A stretch of DNA of 33,596 bases from Firmicutes bacterium CAG:552 (GTDB lineage Bacteria > Bacillota > Clostridia > Christensenellales > Pumilibacteraceae), in NCBI GenBank assembly GCA_000435495.1, contig FR884026.1, positions 1 through 33,596 of the forward strand, read 5' to 3'. Made by a program: the position numbers and the translations under genes. Positions 16,379 to 24,704 of the stretch are shown one piece after another; positions within the stretch are counted from its first letter, which is position 1; each line of letters starts with the position of its first letter. A model generated the notes under the pieces. That model made no database searches. It worked only from the letters and a program-made list of their open reading frames with translations, and had not been told where the DNA came from.

Positions 16379-17461
16379 TTAGTTTTTATTTATGAGTTTG
16401 TCTATGCCTTTTAACATAAAAGTAGCCAGCTCGAACTGCGGATCGTAAGTAAGAGCAAGGCGGAAACAATTCTGCGCCTTTTCCACTTCGTTCTTTCCGA
16501 GAAAAGCCAATCCGAGGTAATACGCCACATAATTTTTTTTCTTAAATCTCGGCGACTGCAACGCCTCCTGCGCATCTATTATAATTCCGTCATGCATTCT
16601 TTCTCTTACTTTTTCTTCTTTGATTTCGCCCGCCTGTGACGTTCTTGCCGCAATATTAAGAAGATATATTTCTTCGTCGTCCGGATATTCGTTAAGCAAC
16701 CTGTCGGTGCCTTTTGCCGCATATTCGAAATTTCCTAAAGCGAGTTCTCTTTGATACTTTTCCGTTTCCCTGCTTATTCCTTTTTCGTTTTTTTGGTTTT
16801 TCCATTCGGTATACTCTATAAACCAATCTATAAGTATAGGATTGACTCCGCCAAGTACCATCTCTTTTGTGTTTACATAAACTATATCGCTATACCGACT
16901 GCTAAGCGCTTTTTCAAAAATATTTTCTTTAAGCACTATCGCCTTCATGTTCATAAATGGATCTTCTTCGTACGGTGCGCCGAGATTTACAACGAAAGGA
17001 AAATGGACGTACCACATGGCGATCAGCTCGTCGGCAGCGGTAGGCAGGCTGATTATTTTGTATATAAGTGTATATAACGGTAATTTTTCGGGAGCAAGCG
17101 CATCGTCTCCGATAAGCATACCTTTTTCCACGCACTTTTTCCACAAATTTCCGCCGGCGTCAAACTTTATTTTTCCGTTTATCATAACGCCGCCGCCGGT
17201 AACAAAATCTCCGTCATTAAGCCCGTCAATGTATTCTTTTTTCTGTTCATACTCGGGATGTTCTTTTTTATCTATCGTGTAACATGCCTTCAGCTCAAAA
17301 AGTTTCGGATCGGGATTAGTCATTTCTCCCGTTTGATACAGTAATCCGAAATTATATACCGAATAAGCCATGTCTCTTTTTTCTTTTACGCTTAAATCGC
17401 TCTTGGATATCGCAAGATAGGAGAGCGAGTCGGTGTATCTTATTCCTTCGGTTGCGTTCAT
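16379..17461 (-). CDS. TPR-containing protein of unknown function
   Basis: 360 aa from the ATG at 17459-17461, chosen because AAGGAG lies 6 nt upstream. A possible 40-codon extension has no ribosome site and reads like translated non-coding DNA. Residues 1-270 resemble no family I can name; they contain a glycine-rich GDFVTGGGVMINGKIKFDAG segment. Residues about 272-355 form two TPR-like helical pairs (ALGNFEYAAKGTDRLLNEYP and YYLGLAFLGKNEVEKAQNCF, then ALTYDPQFELA). There is no signal peptide or membrane segment, so it is probably cytoplasmic. It is transcribed alone, divergently from the two-component system, with its own terminator. Confidence 0.8.
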   Translation of the reverse strand: MNATEGIRYTDSLSYLAISKSDLSVKEKRDMAYSVYNFGLLYQTGEMTNPDPKLFELKACYTIDKKEHPEYEQKKEYIDGLNDGDFVTGGGVMINGKIKFDAGGNLWKKCVEKGMLIGDDALAPEKLPLYTLIYKIISLPTAADELIAMWYVHFPFVVNLGAPYEEDPFMNMKAIVLKENIFEKALSSRYSDIVYVNTKEMVLGGVNPILIDWFIEYTEWKNQKNEKGISRETEKYQRELALGNFEYAAKGTDRLLNEYPDDEEIYLLNIAARTSQAGEIKEEKVRERMHDGIIIDAQEALQSPRFKKKNYVAYYLGLAFLGKNEVEKAQNCFRLALTYDPQFELATFMLKGIDKLINKN

Positions 17462-17598
17462 AAAAATCTCCTTATCTACATTTAAGCAATTATACCCTTT
17501 TTTCACCGTTTTCGCAACCAAAAAACGCCGAGTTTTTACAAGAAATGAAAAACGTAAAATTAACACCTGTCTGTTTTTCACAATTGTGGTGAAAACGG

Positions 17599-17627
17599 TT
17601 TACTTTTTGTAAAAATTGGGGTATACT
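17599..17627 (+). promoter_or_regulatory. Promoter of the two-component operon
   Basis: TTTACT (17599-17604) and TATACT (17622-17627) with a 17-bp spacer, about 40 bp upstream of the response-regulator start at 17667. Confidence 0.6.
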
Positions 17628-17666
17628 ATCCGTGATAATATAGTTATAAACCAAGGAGGAATGATT

Positions 17667-18332
17667 ATGGCTAAAATATTGATCGTAGACGACGAAGAAA
17701 ATATCCGTAACGTTCTTAGAGAATACGCAGAATTCGAAGGTCATGAAGTTTCGGAGGCCGTTGACGGCATGAACGCCGTTGCCATGGCGAGAGAAAACGA
17801 CTATGACATTATTCTTATGGACGTAATGATGCCGAAATTGGACGGTTTTTCCGCAGTAAAAGAGATAAAAAAGGTTAAACAAATTCCGGTAATCATGCTT
17901 TCTGCCAGAGTAGAAGAATACGACAAGCTTTTCGGTTTCGAAATAGGCGTAGACGACTATGTTACTAAGCCGTTCTCTCCCAAAGAAGTCATGGCGAGAG
18001 TGGCTGCTATCTTGCGCAGAGGCAAGACTCAAAACGCCGGTAAACGCATAGTTTCCGACGGATTGGAAATAGACATCGCCGGTCGTAACGTAATTGTGGA
18101 CGGCAAAAAGATTTCCATGACGCCGAAAGAATACGAGCTTTTGTTCTATCTCGTAAACAACGCCGGCATCGCCATCTCCAGAGAAAAACTTCTTAACGAC
18201 GTTTGGGGATACGACTTCTACGGTGACGATCGTACCGTAGATACTCATATCAAGATGCTCCGAGCGTCTTTGGGCGAGTATCGTAACAAAATCGTTACGT
18301 TAAGAGGTCTCGGATACAAAATCGAGCTATGA
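17667..18332 (+). CDS. OmpR/PhoB-family response regulator
   Basis: 221 aa from the ATG at 17667, which lies 7 nt after AGGAGG (17654-17659); the ATG two codons earlier is too close to the ribosome site. The receiver domain has the acidic pair Asp8/Asp9, the phosphoacceptor Asp52 in ILMDVMMPK, the LSA switch region and the TKPF lysine. Residues about 125-221 are a winged-helix Trans_reg_C domain (MTPKEYELLFYLVNNAGIAI, then DDRTVDTHIKMLRASLG and LRGLGYKIEL). The stop overlaps the histidine-kinase start by 4 nt, so the two are translationally coupled partners. Its regulon is unknown; the flavodoxin downstream may be co-transcribed. Confidence 0.95.
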   Translation: MAKILIVDDEENIRNVLREYAEFEGHEVSEAVDGMNAVAMARENDYDIILMDVMMPKLDGFSAVKEIKKVKQIPVIMLSARVEEYDKLFGFEIGVDDYVTKPFSPKEVMARVAAILRRGKTQNAGKRIVSDGLEIDIAGRNVIVDGKKISMTPKEYELLFYLVNNAGIAISREKLLNDVWGYDFYGDDRTVDTHIKMLRASLGEYRNKIVTLRGLGYKIEL

Positions 18333-19837
18333 AAAAACGCTTTTTCCCGCTTTTCTTAAAAACCTGGTTGAACTTCGCCATAATGACAACAATATTCTTG
18401 TTGTTGTTATGGTGTTTTCAATTATTCTTTTTTAACTCTTCTTATGAGAAAAAACAAGAAGATTACATCCGCAACATAAGCGACGAATTGGTAGAAAATT
18501 TTGAAGACAATCCTCATTACTACTCAAAAATCCAGTCTTTCGCAAAATCCAACAATTACGATATTTATATCTTTCGTATAGACGAAGGAGAAATAAAAGG
18601 CGATTCCTCCGGCGGATACTACTTTGACGAAAACCTCGACGTTATCGTGTGCAAACCCGACTCGAAAACCATTGTTTATAAACCGGTAAAAAACGTATTG
18701 ACCTGGTCCGCTCAAAGAGAAAACGAATTTATTCAAAACATAATTTACTCCGATTTCGGATCATTTTTTTTCGTCGAAAACTCCGATCTTCCTTCTACTT
18801 TTAACTTTATGGTTTACGGCAATTTGCTGATGAAAAGCAGCAGTTCCTCTTCTGTAAATCAAAACTTTTATTTTTGTCTCGTTGCCCCCATTCTTAACTC
18901 GGGTTACACGGTAAATATTCTGCAAAATCAGCTTCTTTTAGCTTCTTTGATAAGCCTTATTATCTCTATGTTTATTTCGGTTATTTTCAGCCGAGAAATA
19001 AGCAAACCGATAAATCGACTGGCTTTGACAGCTTCGACTTTGGCAAAAGGAGATTTTTCGGTAAATTTCCAAGGCGGCTCCTTTAAAGAAGTACAGATTC
19101 TTTCCGATTCTCTTAACTTTGCTAAAGACGAAATGAGTAAAACGGAACAAATGCGAAGAGACTTTATCGCTAATATCAGTCACGACCTCAGAACTCCTCT
19201 TACAATGATAAGAGCTTATGCGGAGATGATAAGAGACCTTAGCGGAAACACTCCTGCAAAAAGAACACAGCACTGTCAAATCATTATAGACGAAGCCGAA
19301 CGCCTTTCTTCTCTCGTTGCGGATATACAAAACTTAAGCAAGCTCCAATCCGGTACGGAAGTATTTACTCCGACTACCTTCGACATGTCTCAGCTCTGTC
19401 GTACCGTAATCAATCGATTCGGCATTATGTCGGAAAAAAACGGATATGTATTCGAATTTTCTGCTCCTCCACTTCAAGCGTACGCCGATTATTCCAAAAT
19501 AGAGCAAGTTCTTTACAACCTTATAGGCAACGCTTGTAACTATGTCGGCGAAGACAAAAAGATAATAGTCGGTTGCGAAGACGTAGGTAACGGCATAAAG
19601 GTTTCTGTTTCCGATCACGGTAAAGGTATATCGCCCGAAGACCTTTCTAACGTCTGGATAAGATTTTACAGAGCTAACGAAAAAAAGCGTAACATCGTAG
19701 GATCCGGTCTCGGTCTCAATATAGTAAAAATGATTCTTGACGGACAACATTTTGACTACGGCGTTGACAGCGTCGTCGGTAAAGGCACTACGTTTTGGTT
19801 TGTAGCCACTAAGCCTATCGACAAAACGTCCACATAA
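18329..19837 (+). CDS. Membrane sensor histidine kinase
   Basis: 502 aa. Transmembrane helix 1 (about 11-33) and helix 2 (about 199-222) enclose an extracytoplasmic sensor of about 165 residues that I cannot assign to a known fold. A HAMP linker follows (SREISKPINRLALTASTLAK), then HisKA with the phosphoacceptor His285 in ANISHDLRTPL. The HATPase_c domain shows the N box NLIGNACNYV, the G1 box DHGKGIS, an F box near IRFYRANEKK and the G2 box GSGLGLNIV. All catalytic motifs are intact. The start overlaps the response-regulator stop (ATGA). The stimulus is unknown. Confidence 0.95.
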   Translation: MKKRFFPLFLKTWLNFAIMTTIFLLLLWCFQLFFFNSSYEKKQEDYIRNISDELVENFEDNPHYYSKIQSFAKSNNYDIYIFRIDEGEIKGDSSGGYYFDENLDVIVCKPDSKTIVYKPVKNVLTWSAQRENEFIQNIIYSDFGSFFFVENSDLPSTFNFMVYGNLLMKSSSSSSVNQNFYFCLVAPILNSGYTVNILQNQLLLASLISLIISMFISVIFSREISKPINRLALTASTLAKGDFSVNFQGGSFKEVQILSDSLNFAKDEMSKTEQMRRDFIANISHDLRTPLTMIRAYAEMIRDLSGNTPAKRTQHCQIIIDEAERLSSLVADIQNLSKLQSGTEVFTPTTFDMSQLCRTVINRFGIMSEKNGYVFEFSAPPLQAYADYSKIEQVLYNLIGNACNYVGEDKKIIVGCEDVGNGIKVSVSDHGKGISPEDLSNVWIRFYRANEKKRNIVGSGLGLNIVKMILDGQHFDYGVDSVVGKGTTFWFVATKPIDKTST

Positions 19838-19891
19838 TCGGGGCGGCGGCTTTGCGGCTAAAAATAAATAATTTTAAAAAGGAGAATATTT

Positions 19892-20371
19892 ATGTCCGGT
19901 TGTATCATAACTTATTTTTCTGCGAGCGGTAATACCGCTTCCGTTGCTAAAAAATTAGCTTTTTCTATGGACGCTCCTCTATGCGAGATAAAGGCTGCCG
20001 TTCCGTACACAAAAGCAGACTTGGATTGGCGCAACGAAAACTCCCGTTCTTCGGTAGAAATGAAAGATCCTTCTTCTCGCCCGTGCTTTGCTCCCATGAC
20101 AAAAGACGTATCTAAATACTCTACAATATTCATCGGCTTTCCTATTTGGTGGTACGTTGCTCCTCACATAATAAATACTTTTTTGGAACAAATAGATTGC
20201 TCGGGAAAAACCATTATCCCTTTTGCCACCTCAGGAGGAAGCGGAATGGGAAAAACCAACGAATTTCTTAAAAACAGCTGCAAAGGGGCTTTCTTAAAAG
20301 AAGGAAAAGTTTTTCCTACAAACGTTTCTCCAGATAAATTACTCAAATGGGTAGAATCTGTACTTTATTGA
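19892..20371 (+). CDS. Flavodoxin
   Basis: 159 aa, preceded by AAGGAG. The FMN phosphate-binding loop is YFSASGNTAS (8-17). The isoalloxazine-flanking region is IFIGFPIWWY, followed by SGKTIIPFATSGGSGMG, characteristic of the flavodoxin_4 group common in clostridia. Flavodoxins carry low-potential electrons in place of ferredoxin, or act as flavin-dependent oxidoreductases. It lies 54 nt after the histidine kinase with no terminator between, so it probably belongs to the same operon. A strong terminator follows. A decayed relative is at about 10.9-11.3 kb. Confidence 0.9.
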   Translation: MSGCIITYFSASGNTASVAKKLAFSMDAPLCEIKAAVPYTKADLDWRNENSRSSVEMKDPSSRPCFAPMTKDVSKYSTIFIGFPIWWYVAPHIINTFLEQIDCSGKTIIPFATSGGSGMGKTNEFLKNSCKGAFLKEGKVFPTNVSPDKLLKWVESVLY

Positions 20372-20372
20372 C

Positions 20373-20418
20373 AAAAAATATCCGTCGTGTTAAATAAGTA
20401 ACACGACGGATATTTTTT
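20373..20418 (+). terminator. Rho-independent terminator after the flavodoxin
   Basis: A 20-bp inverted repeat (20373-20392 and 20399-20418) with a 6-nt loop, A-rich before and T-rich after, begins 1 nt behind the stop. It should work in both directions. Confidence 0.92.
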
Positions 20419-20755
20419 ATTTTGTTTGTGTTTTTTTATCCACAGTGTGGAAATCATTGTGGAAAACTTTCTCCTTTTTGTACTTTTGTATTTTTAGTAC
20501 TTTTTTTATTTCAATTTATTTATGTACTATTTTTGATCGTTTTTCGTCGGGTGGATAACCTCTTTTTTATGTTAGACTTGTCCGTGTTTTTACACATTTT
20601 TATATGCTTTTATTTAGGCTCATTTAATGCTTTTTTATCCGCTTTTTTTGCTAATCGGTACTTTTTCTACATTTCTACACCATACTACTTATACCTATAC
20701 TTCTCTTAATAAAATATATATTCATTATCAAGCAAAAAACGATATTTTTCTCTCG
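20419..20755. other. DnaA-box cluster and AT-rich stretch (possible replication origin)
   Basis: A perfect DnaA box TTATCCACA (20436-20444) is followed in the opposite orientation by TGTGGAAAT (20446-20454), TGTGGAAAA (20458-20466) and GGTGGATAA (20550-20558). T-rich DNA follows up to the rsmG promoter. No gene is visible. Known origins in several phyla lie near rsmG/mnmE/parB genes, so this is a reasonable oriC candidate, competing with the 5.7-10.5 kb region. Confidence 0.45.
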
Positions 20756-20784
20756 TTGACTTTTAATGTAAAAGAGTGTATAAT
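20756..20784 (+). promoter_or_regulatory. Promoter of the rsmG operon, giving a probably leaderless mRNA
   Basis: TTGACT (20756-20761) and a perfect TATAAT (20779-20784) with a 17-bp spacer. The ATG at 20792 lies where transcription should start, 8 bp after the -10, and no Shine-Dalgarno sequence precedes it. Confidence 0.7.
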
Positions 20785-20791
20785 TTAGTGC

Positions 20792-21421
20792 ATGGACGAA
20801 CGCTTTGAATTGTATTATAATCTTTTGAAAGAATGGAACGAAAAGTTTAATCTTACGGCTATAACGGAAAAAGATAAAATAGAACTTTTGCATTTTAAAG
20901 ACAGCATTTTACCTGAAGATCTTATAAAACAAAACGCAACTGTTTTAGATATAGGAAGCGGAGCGGGATTTCCTGCCATACCGCTAAAGATAGTAAGAGA
21001 TGATCTGGATATAACAATGGTGGACAGTCTTAACAAAAGGGTAACGTTTTTAAACGAAGTTATTTCTAAATTGAATTTGGAAAGAGCGAAAGCCGTTCAC
21101 AAAAGAGCGGAAGATCTGGATAAAAACGTTAAATACGACGTTGTAACGGCGAGAGCCGTTGCTCCGATGAGAGTGTTGTGCGAGTATTGTATTCCGTTCG
21201 TAAAAAAAGGTGGGATTATGCTTGCATACAAAAGCGAAGACGTCGAAGAAGAATTAAATCAGGCTCAAAAAGCAATTGACGTTTTGGGCGGAAAATTATT
21301 AAAAACAGAAACGAGAAATCTCGGAGAAATAGTGAGAAAGTTCGTAATAATAGAAAAAGTAAAAGAGTCTCCTTTATCTTATCCGAGAGGAGGAAATAAA
21401 ACGAGGTTAAAACCGCTATGA
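20792..21421 (+). CDS. rsmG: 16S rRNA (guanine527-N7)-methyltransferase RsmG (GidB)
   Basis: 209 aa. Class I SAM methyltransferase with motif I LDIGSGAGFPAIPLKI (about 52-67), followed by MVDSLNKRVTFL and VTARAVAPM, all typical of RsmG. The N-terminal YNLLKEWNEKFNLTAITE is the family hallmark. RsmG methylates the N7 of G527 in the 530 loop of 16S rRNA; its loss gives low-level streptomycin resistance in characterised species. The gene has its own near-consensus promoter with no leader, and its stop overlaps the mnmE start by 4 nt. Arginine codons are mostly AGA, as in the next genes. Confidence 0.97.
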   Translation: MDERFELYYNLLKEWNEKFNLTAITEKDKIELLHFKDSILPEDLIKQNATVLDIGSGAGFPAIPLKIVRDDLDITMVDSLNKRVTFLNEVISKLNLERAKAVHKRAEDLDKNVKYDVVTARAVAPMRVLCEYCIPFVKKGGIMLAYKSEDVEEELNQAQKAIDVLGGKLLKTETRNLGEIVRKFVIIEKVKESPLSYPRGGNKTRLKPL

Positions 21422-22674
21422 GAGAAGATATAATAACGGCTGTTTCTACGCCGTACGGAGGCGCCATTGCCGTAATAAGACTGTCAGGAAGAGGAAGTAA
21501 ACAATTACTACGAAAGCTTTGTAACAAAGATTTTAAGGAGCCTAGAAGAGCTTATTATACAACTGCGGATACCGGAACTATAAAAGATAAATGCGTCGTA
21601 ATATTTTACGAAGAAGGAAAGTCTTATACAGGCGAAGAGAGCGGAGAGGTGTACTGTCACGGATCTGCGGTCATAGCGAGAGAAATAACTGAGTTTTTTA
21701 TACGTAACGGAGCCAGAGCTGCGGAAGGCGGCGAGTTTACCATGAGAGCGTATTTAAACAAAAAGCTCGACTTAACGGAAGCCGAAGGAGTACTGGATTT
21801 AATAAATGCCGAAACGGTGGAGCAAGCAAGAGACGCCTTCGAAAAAGCCGACGGAAAACTATGTAAAAAAATAAGGGATATACAAAAAAAACTTTCGGAT
21901 GTTATAGCAAAAACAGAAGTAAGTATAGATTATCCCGAAGAAGATATAGAAAGTTTTGTATTGAAAAATATAAAAAACGACGTAAACAAAATAAAGAGAG
22001 AGATAGAAGAAACGGCGGACGGATACAGTGACGGAAGAAAGATAAAAGAAGGTATAAAAGTAGTTATATTCGGTAAACCGAACGTAGGAAAGAGTTCGTT
22101 ATTTAATGCTCTTATGGAAGAGGACAGAGCCATAGTAAACGAAAGAGAAGGAACGACCAGAGACGTTATTGACGGAGAATACGTTTATAAAGGAAGAAAG
22201 TTTGTTTTGTACGATACGGCAGGTATAAGAAATACCGATGACGGAATAGAAAGCGAAGGTATAAAGAGAGCATTCAAAGCAATCGACGGCGCAGACGTAA
22301 GAGTTTTTGTAAAAGAAGCCGAAGACGATGAAAAAAAGGCAGACTGTATCGTCGTTACAAACAAGTGCGATATAAAAAGAGGAGAAGGAATAAACGTTTC
22401 TGCCGTTAAAAAAGAGGGAATAAATATTTTAAAAGAAGAAATATACCGAAGGACGGACTTCGTAAAAAAAGGAATAACGGTAAATTTAAGGCAATATAGC
22501 GCTCTGATAAAAGCGAAAGAATGTCTAAAAAGAGCAATAGACTGCAATTTGACAATGGATTGCGTGGCTGCGGATTTAACCGAAGCGTATGACGAATTGG
22601 GGCGAATAACATCTGTTATAGGCAGCGACGAAATAATAGACAAGATATTTTCGTCGTTTTGCGTAGGGAAATAA
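21418..22674 (+). CDS. mnmE: tRNA modification GTPase MnmE (TrmE)
   Basis: 418 aa, somewhat shorter than the usual 450-460. The N-terminal folate-binding domain begins DIITAVSTPYGGAIAVIRLS. The inserted GTPase domain shows G1 GKPNVGKSS (219-227), G2 around REGTTRD, G3 DTAG (266-269) and G4 NKCD (about 315). The C-terminus ends FCVGK with the conserved Cys415. MnmE with MnmG installs the cmnm5 group on U34 of certain tRNAs. MnmG is not in the window, although it is often adjacent. The shortening falls between G3 and G4 and around the helical domain. Start overlaps rsmG by 4 nt. Confidence 0.97.
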   Translation: MREDIITAVSTPYGGAIAVIRLSGRGSKQLLRKLCNKDFKEPRRAYYTTADTGTIKDKCVVIFYEEGKSYTGEESGEVYCHGSAVIAREITEFFIRNGARAAEGGEFTMRAYLNKKLDLTEAEGVLDLINAETVEQARDAFEKADGKLCKKIRDIQKKLSDVIAKTEVSIDYPEEDIESFVLKNIKNDVNKIKREIEETADGYSDGRKIKEGIKVVIFGKPNVGKSSLFNALMEEDRAIVNEREGTTRDVIDGEYVYKGRKFVLYDTAGIRNTDDGIESEGIKRAFKAIDGADVRVFVKEAEDDEKKADCIVVTNKCDIKRGEGINVSAVKKEGINILKEEIYRRTDFVKKGITVNLRQYSALIKAKECLKRAIDCNLTMDCVAADLTEAYDELGRITSVIGSDEIIDKIFSSFCVGK

Positions 22675-22687
22675 TAAGGGTAGTAAA

Positions 22688-23140
22688 ATGAGCGAAAAAA
22701 TAATTCAACAAAACAAAAAAGCTTATTTCGATTATTTTATAGAAGATAAATATGAGGCGGGAATATCGCTTAAAGGAAGCGAAGTTAAGTCTGTAAAAGA
22801 AGGAAAAATAAGCATAAAAGACAGTTATTGCGGTATAGATGACGGAGAAATATACTTAAAAAATTGTTTTATAACGCCTTACGAAAAGGGGAGTTTTTTT
22901 AATCCTGATGAAAAGAGGGCAAGAAAACTGCTTTTACACCGTTACGAAATAGATAAAATAATCGGAAAAATCAGGGAAAAAGGATTTACGCTCGTTCCTA
23001 CCAAAGTATATTTTAAAGGTAACAAAGTCAAGGTAGAGATAGCTCTTGCAAAAGGTAAACACACTTACGACAAGAGGGCGTCCATTAAAGAAAGGGAACT
23101 TATAAAAAAAGCAGAACGACAGATAAAGGAATTGCGATGA
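22688..23140 (+). CDS. smpB: SsrA-binding protein SmpB
   Basis: 150 aa, the usual family length. Motifs include NKKAYFDYFIEDKYEAGISL, LKGSEVKSVKEGK, KNCFITPYEKG and the C-terminal ALAKGKHTYDKRASIKERE with its basic tail. SmpB binds tmRNA and delivers it to stalled ribosomes. It lies 13 nt after mnmE and overlaps the rlmD start by 4 nt. No tmRNA gene was recognised nearby. Confidence 0.97.
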   Translation: MSEKIIQQNKKAYFDYFIEDKYEAGISLKGSEVKSVKEGKISIKDSYCGIDDGEIYLKNCFITPYEKGSFFNPDEKRARKLLLHRYEIDKIIGKIREKGFTLVPTKVYFKGNKVKVEIALAKGKHTYDKRASIKERELIKKAERQIKELR

Positions 23141-24693
23141 AAAAAACATATCGTATTCAAAAATTCGGAGCATTCGGAGAAGGAATTGCCTATGATGACG
23201 GAAAAACCGTATTTGTTAAAGGCGCTATAAAAGACGAAACGGTAATAGCAAAAACGGTAGTCGAAAAGAAAAAATACAGAGTGGCGTCCACTGTAGCGGT
23301 AGTGGAAAAAAGTCCGTTGAGAGAAAAACCTCCATGCAGATATTACGGCAAATGCGGAGGATGTTCGATGCAACATATTAAGTATGATTCTCAGTTAGAG
23401 ATAAAGAGAGATTTTGTAGCAGACACCATCAAGAAAATAACCGGAGTAAATGTAACCGTAGAAAAAACCGTTCCTGCCGAATCTTGCTACAGGTATAGAA
23501 ACAAATTAAGTTATCCTATAAAAGATCAAAGAGTTGGCTTGTATAGAGAAAACAGTCACGAAATAATAGATATAGAAGATTGTTTGTTGCAAAAAACATG
23601 GAACGTACCGTTAATTAAAGCAATTCGAAAATATTTGAAAGAAAAAAAAGAAGACGGCGAAAAAGTTCGTCATATAGTGGCGAGAGAAAAAAACGGAAGT
23701 ATTTGCATTACAGTAGTGGCACGGAAAAAAATTAATCTTATGCCACTTACGTCTTTTATCGAATTTCAAAACTATGCATTATATCTTAACGTTAACGACG
23801 GTAACGATAACGTAATACTCGGCGACGATTATTATTGTATATATTCTAAAGGAATAACTCCTTCTTTTCATCCGGCATCGTTTTATCAGGTAAACGACTT
23901 TATCGAAGAAAAAATATATTCGGCAGTGGAATCGTTTGTCATAGGTGAAACCGTTATCGATGCGTATTGCGGCGCCGGAAACCTTACTCTAAGACTTGCA
24001 GATAAAGCAAAATTCGTATACGGTATAGAAATTTGCGAACAAGCTGTAGAAACGGGAAGAGAAAAGGCATTAGAACTAAAAAAGAAAAACATCAAATTTA
24101 TTTGCGGTGACTGTTCGACAGAGCTACCGAAAATCGAATATTCCGGAGACTCTACCGTGGTGTTGGATCCTCCACGTAAAGGAGTGGACGAAAAAGTAAT
24201 CAACGCCCTGCTTAAGGTTTTGCCGAAAAGAATAGTCTACGTGTCGTGTAACCCGGCGACTTTAGCAAGAGATCTAAAACCGCTGCTTGACGCTTACGAG
24301 GTAATATCGACCGTTCCTTACGATATGTTTCCGCAAACAGACCACGTCGAGACGCTGGTCGTTCTTTCCAAAAAAATTCCCGACAGTCATATCAACATTG
24401 ACGTAGAATTCGGGGAGAACGAGGGGCAGTTTTCGTTAAAGAAAATCAAAGAACGCGCCGAAGAACGCAAGCCGAAAGAAAAAGTAACGTATAAGAAGAT
24501 ACAAGACTATATCGAACAAACTTACGGCTTTAAAGTTCACACGGCATATATCGCCGAAGTGAAACGTGATTTAGGCTTACCTATGTACGACGCGCCCAAC
24601 GCTGTCGAAGAACTAAAACGCCCACGAGCGCATCCCACGCCGCGAATGGTCGAGGCGATAAAGAATACACTAAAACATTTTGAAATCATTTAA
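23137..24693 (+). CDS. rlmD: 23S rRNA (uracil-C5)-methyltransferase, RlmD/RumA type, with C-terminal extension
   Basis: 518 aa. A short TRAM-like N-terminus is followed by the iron-sulfur cysteines in CRYYGKCGGC. The SAM motif is DAYCGAGNLTLRL, then VVLDPPRKG and the catalytic Cys in VYVSCNPATLARDL, ending with DMFPQTDHVETLVVLSK near residue 417. These make m5U in 23S rRNA; which uridine is methylated cannot be told, so the symbol is a family call. From about residue 418 comes an extension of about 100 residues (KIKERAEERKPKEK, then YKKIQDYIEQTYGFKVHTAY and HPTPRMVEAIKNTLKHF) resembling a helical domain I recall on some clostridial homologues. The extension uses only CGN arginine codons, whereas the body mostly uses AGA, so the 3' end may be of different origin. 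Confidence 0.88.
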   Translation: MKKTYRIQKFGAFGEGIAYDDGKTVFVKGAIKDETVIAKTVVEKKKYRVASTVAVVEKSPLREKPPCRYYGKCGGCSMQHIKYDSQLEIKRDFVADTIKKITGVNVTVEKTVPAESCYRYRNKLSYPIKDQRVGLYRENSHEIIDIEDCLLQKTWNVPLIKAIRKYLKEKKEDGEKVRHIVAREKNGSICITVVARKKINLMPLTSFIEFQNYALYLNVNDGNDNVILGDDYYCIYSKGITPSFHPASFYQVNDFIEEKIYSAVESFVIGETVIDAYCGAGNLTLRLADKAKFVYGIEICEQAVETGREKALELKKKNIKFICGDCSTELPKIEYSGDSTVVLDPPRKGVDEKVINALLKVLPKRIVYVSCNPATLARDLKPLLDAYEVISTVPYDMFPQTDHVETLVVLSKKIPDSHINIDVEFGENEGQFSLKKIKERAEERKPKEKVTYKKIQDYIEQTYGFKVHTAYIAEVKRDLGLPMYDAPNAVEELKRPRAHPTPRMVEAIKNTLKHFEII

Positions 24694-24704
24694 GAGGTTC
24701 TACT

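Noticed and set aside
17490..18248. Long minus-strand frame of 252 codons opposite the response regulator
   Set aside because: It is antisense to a clear OmpR-type gene, has no ribosome site, and its Phe/His/Tyr/Val-rich composition is that of a shadow frame.
20422..20709. 95-codon Phe-rich plus-strand frame
   Set aside because: It is a product of T-rich DNA around the DnaA boxes, with no ribosome site and no domain.
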